Source: Bacteroidetes bacterium UBA5697
GTDB lineage: Bacteria; Bacteroidota; Bacteroidia; B-17B0; Aurantibacillaceae
Assembly (NCBI GenBank): GCA_002420145.1
Contig: DIHL01000023.1
Span: forward strand, 1-64,000
Reading direction: 5' to 3'
DNA length: 64,000 nt
Shown one piece after another: positions 61,347 through 64,000 of the stretch (position 1 is its first letter; every line of letters begins with the position of its first letter). The notes under the pieces are model-generated. The model was not told the origin of the DNA and made no database searches. It saw only the letters and a program-made list of their open reading frames with translations. The translations under genes were made by a program, and so were the position numbers.

Positions 61347-64000
61347 TTATCTAACCTCAATTTCATCAATAAATATGAACGCATCGCCTCCTTTTCCTTG
61401 GTGCCAGTCTGGTAATTTGCCAAAATTGGTCGCTTTTATTTTAATAAACCTTACGCTTATTTTGTTGGCATTAGTGTTATAAAAAGTTCGCATTTGTAAA
61501 TTGTAATCATCGGCTGCTACACCATTTTCGATAGACCCTAAATCTGTATAATGAATACCATCTTCTGATACCTGATATTCAACTTTTTTAGGGAAAAGAA
61601 TCCAAGATCGTGTATCTTGTAAAAAACTTGTATTTACAAATTGTATAATGCTTATTTTTCCTAAATCAACAATACAATTAAAATCTTGTGCTTGATAACC
61701 TTGCCAACCACCGCTGCGCCAATTAGTAGTTCCATGTTGTCCGTCAATAATGCCATCATCACCGCCCGCATCATATTGTTTATTATATTGACTCTGAATA
61801 GTTATTTTCCAATCATTAGGTTTTTTATATAAATGGGCTGTAGTAGAGGTGCTACTTTCAATTTTAACAAATGCTTTGGCCTTTATGGTTGTGGAAGAAT
61901 CGCATGTAAATGAACCAGTATATTTTTTAGATAAACTCGTTGGTTCTGTTCCATCTAAAGTGTAGTAAATAATTGCTTTATTATCGGGATGTTCAATACT
62001 CACCGTTTTTTCAGTTTCTGTTATTTTTGAGGGACCGTTAATGATAGGGGCTTGAATAATGGACTTGTCTAATATTTTTGTTTGAGGACGTAACACGTTA
62101 GTTTTTCCAAACAAAGATTTATCATCTAATTTTTCGTTCATCACAAATTTTAAGGATCCCCCATTAACAAGATTGGCATGTGTTAATACAGTGCTATTGG
62201 ATGGCTTGCCATTAAGTGCAGAAGATTGAATGTATTGAAATTTTTGATTTGAATTTTGTTTTTTGATTTCAAATGTTTTTCCATTTTCTAAATGAATCAC
62301 TACGTTATCAAATAAGGGAGAACCAATGGTGTATTCTGGTTTACCAGGACATACTTGATAAAAACCCATGGAGCTTAACAAGTACCAAGCGCTCATTTGT
62401 CCGCAATCTTCGTTACCAATTAATCCATCAGGATCGTTTTTATAAAACTCCGTTAATATTTGGTATACTTTTTCTTGTGTTTTTTGAGGCTTTCCAATAT
62501 AATTGTATAAATAGGTCATGTGATGACTAGGCTCATTTCCGTGCGCATATTGCCCAATTAATCCAGTAATGTCAGCTTGAGTTCTTCCTTCGGTTGCACT
62601 ATTAGCCAAGAACAAATCATCTAATTTTTGTTCAAATTGTTTTTCACCACCCATTAAATTAATCAAGCCAGTAATATCTTGTGGGGCAAAAAAAGTGTAT
62701 TGCCAACTGTTTGCTTCAGTATAATGATTGTTTACTTCTCTTGGCTCAAAAGGCGATAACCAGTTTCCGTTTTTACGAGGACGCATAAAGCCAGTTTTTT
62801 TATCATATACATTTTTGTAGGCCTGAGCGCGTTTGATGTAAGTATCGTAATCTAATTTTTTGTTTAATTTTTTAGCGATTTGTGCGATGCACCAATTGTC
62901 ATAAGCATATTCTAATGTTTTAGAAACACTTTCGGATTCATCATCTATTTGTAAAAAATAATTTTTATTAAATGCAGGAATGCCCCAACTTGTATAAGTT
63001 GCTGCTGCACGCATAGCATCATAAATAACATTTTTATCATAGCCTCCAATATTTTTAGTCATCGCATCGGCAATAACCGAAACGCTGTGAAAACCAATCA
63101 TGCAATTGGTTTCGTTGGCAGACAATTCCCACATGGGTAAACGACCACTTTCTTTATGTTGTTGTAAAAATGTATTGATGATATCGCTGGTTCGTTTCTG
63201 TTCAATGATAGTAAATAAAGGGTGCAATCCTCTAAAAGTATCCCATAACGAAAAAACGGTGTAAGGAGTAAAACCTTTAGCTTGATGTACTTTAAAATCA
63301 CGACCTCTGTATTTTCCATCCACATCGCCTGCTAATGAAGGATGAATAAAACAGTGATACAAGGCTGTATAGAAAATAATTTTTTGTTCAGTATTATTAG
63401 TTTGTACGTCTATTTTCGATAATTCTTTTTCCCAAAGGGTTTCTGCATCTTGTTTATATTTTTCAAAATCCCAATGCGGGGCTTCTGCTTCTAAATTTTT
63501 AATAGCACCTTCAATACCAGTTTGAGAAATGCCTACTTTAATAACAAGAGCTTGTCCGTCTTTATTATTAAACTGAATTAATGCGGCTGTAGTCTGTTCT
63601 TCTTCGTTTGGTTTTTTTTGATCTTTTATAATGGCGTTTAATTTAGTTGAAATAATAGGTTTATTAAATTTCATTACAAAATAAATATATTGTTGTGTCG
63701 CCCAAGCTTCGCTGATGCGAGAACCTACAATAGTAACACTATCAATAATTTTTAGGGTACTGAGTAATGTTTTATCTCTATGCAGTAAATCAATTACAAT
63801 GGATGCCGTATCCATTTTAGGAAAACTATATTGATGAATGCCCACACGTTGTGTTGCAGTTAACTTTACATTGATATTATTCTCTAATTGTACTTGATAG
63901 AAACCTGCGTTTGCTTTTTCTTTTAAGTGAGAAAATTTTGTGGGATAGGTTTTATTTTTGTAGTGTTTTGAATTGTTAACAGGCATTATTAAAATATCGC
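61347..64000 (-). CDS. GH92 alpha-mannosidase with C-terminal chitobiase-like and discoidin-like modules (partial, 5' end off window)
   Basis: The open frame continues to the right edge (reads GDILIMPVNN-type DILIMP at the edge), so the N-terminus, probably about 100-150 residues with a signal peptide, is missing. 883 residues are visible. GH92 motifs: FSLWDTFRGLHPL, YGHGNEPSHH-type AHGNEPSHHMTYLYN, and NEDCGQMSAWYLLSSMGFY, which hold the catalytic acids and Ca2+ ligands. Then comes a chitobiase-like Fn3-type repeat (YYTLDGTEPTSLSKKY) and a discoidin/F5-8C-like domain at the end. Known: GH92 enzymes remove alpha-mannose from N-glycans or yeast mannan in the Bacteroidota periplasm. Confidence 0.92.
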   Translation of the reverse strand, partial: DILIMPVNNSKHYKNKTYPTKFSHLKEKANAGFYQVQLENNINVKLTATQRVGIHQYSFPKMDTASIVIDLLHRDKTLLSTLKIIDSVTIVGSRISEAWATQQYIYFVMKFNKPIISTKLNAIIKDQKKPNEEEQTTAALIQFNNKDGQALVIKVGISQTGIEGAIKNLEAEAPHWDFEKYKQDAETLWEKELSKIDVQTNNTEQKIIFYTALYHCFIHPSLAGDVDGKYRGRDFKVHQAKGFTPYTVFSLWDTFRGLHPLFTIIEQKRTSDIINTFLQQHKESGRLPMWELSANETNCMIGFHSVSVIADAMTKNIGGYDKNVIYDAMRAAATYTSWGIPAFNKNYFLQIDDESESVSKTLEYAYDNWCIAQIAKKLNKKLDYDTYIKRAQAYKNVYDKKTGFMRPRKNGNWLSPFEPREVNNHYTEANSWQYTFFAPQDITGLINLMGGEKQFEQKLDDLFLANSATEGRTQADITGLIGQYAHGNEPSHHMTYLYNYIGKPQKTQEKVYQILTEFYKNDPDGLIGNEDCGQMSAWYLLSSMGFYQVCPGKPEYTIGSPLFDNVVIHLENGKTFEIKKQNSNQKFQYIQSSALNGKPSNSTVLTHANLVNGGSLKFVMNEKLDDKSLFGKTNVLRPQTKILDKSIIQAPIINGPSKITETEKTVSIEHPDNKAIIYYTLDGTEPTSLSKKYTGSFTCDSSTTIKAKAFVKIESSTSTTAHLYKKPNDWKITIQSQYNKQYDAGGDDGIIDGQHGTTNWRSGGWQGYQAQDFNCIVDLGKISIIQFVNTSFLQDTRSWILFPKKVEYQVSEDGIHYTDLGSIENGVAADDYNLQMRTFYNTNANKISVRFIKIKATNFGKLPDWHQGKGGDAFIFIDEIEVR

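Overview
The window is one contiguous, densely coded stretch from an AT-rich member of the Bacteroidota. The evidence is consistent: type IX secretion (T9SS) sorting tails of both type A and type B, a PorW/SprE lipoprotein, RemB/Wzi-like gliding-surface proteins, bactofilin next to AtpZ, an F-ATPase operon without atpD/atpC, TAnnTTTG-type -7 promoter boxes, no visible Shine-Dalgarno sites, and many TTG/GTG starts. Class-level placement (Flavobacteriia or a neighbouring class) cannot be settled from the sequence alone. No prophage, CRISPR array, transposase or rRNA was seen. No gene-free stretch exceeds about 210 bases.

Layout. 1-1.7 kb: a LemA-TPM-TPM membrane/envelope operon on the minus strand, running off the left edge. 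1.9-10.2 kb (+): an Omp85-type outer-membrane protein, a large sensor with a propeller/Y_Y_Y periplasmic part and a PP2C/SpoIIE phosphatase output, ComEC, and a DUF2027-Smr protein. 10.2-17.5 kb: kbl, tRNA-Leu(TAG), PhnA-like, DUF4442 plus an AraC regulator, DUF983, two small envelope proteins of unknown role, and a C1 (bleomycin-hydrolase-like) peptidase. 17-28 kb: AtpI-like/AtpZ/bactofilin/PorW on the minus strand, divergent from an M23 peptidase that is followed by atpB-E-F-H-A-[unknown secreted protein]-G. 28-32 kb: fatty-acid desaturase, clpX, a small beta-barrel protein, uppP and DUF3098.

32-39 kb is a surface-polysaccharide and gliding block: gmd and fcl make GDP-L-fucose, a WecA/MraY-like sugar-phosphate transferase starts a lipid-linked glycan, and two paralogous RemB/Wzi-like outer-membrane proteins flank it. 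39-46 kb (-): a PgpH-type 7TM-HD phosphodiesterase and two large T9SS type B cargo proteins (PKD; choice-of-anchor L with Ig-like repeats). 46-53 kb (+): M20 dipeptidase, flavoprotein, a methyltransferase-GT2 fusion, a T9SS-secreted phospholipase-D-type protein, a conserved unknown and a haem-c P460-like lipoprotein. 53-64 kb: a broken mepB, a tandem amidohydrolase, a membrane cytochrome c, hflX, an ORF6N gene, a T9SS type A protein, a TlpA-like thioredoxin protein and the 3' part of a GH92 alpha-mannosidase.

The least ordinary part is 58.1-58.9 kb. An ORF6N-domain gene sits between two copies of the last nine codons of hflX that differ only at synonymous positions. It carries three palindromes of one design (GGT...CA, 3-nt spacer, TG...ACC): one just after hflX, one in front of the ORF6N start and one inside its coding sequence. 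This looks like a small self-recognising or autoregulated cassette that entered at the hflX 3' end. Other points: an inverted repeat that supplies the start codon of a flavoprotein, a secreted protein of unknown function inserted between atpA and atpG, and atpZ genes that point away from the atp operon.
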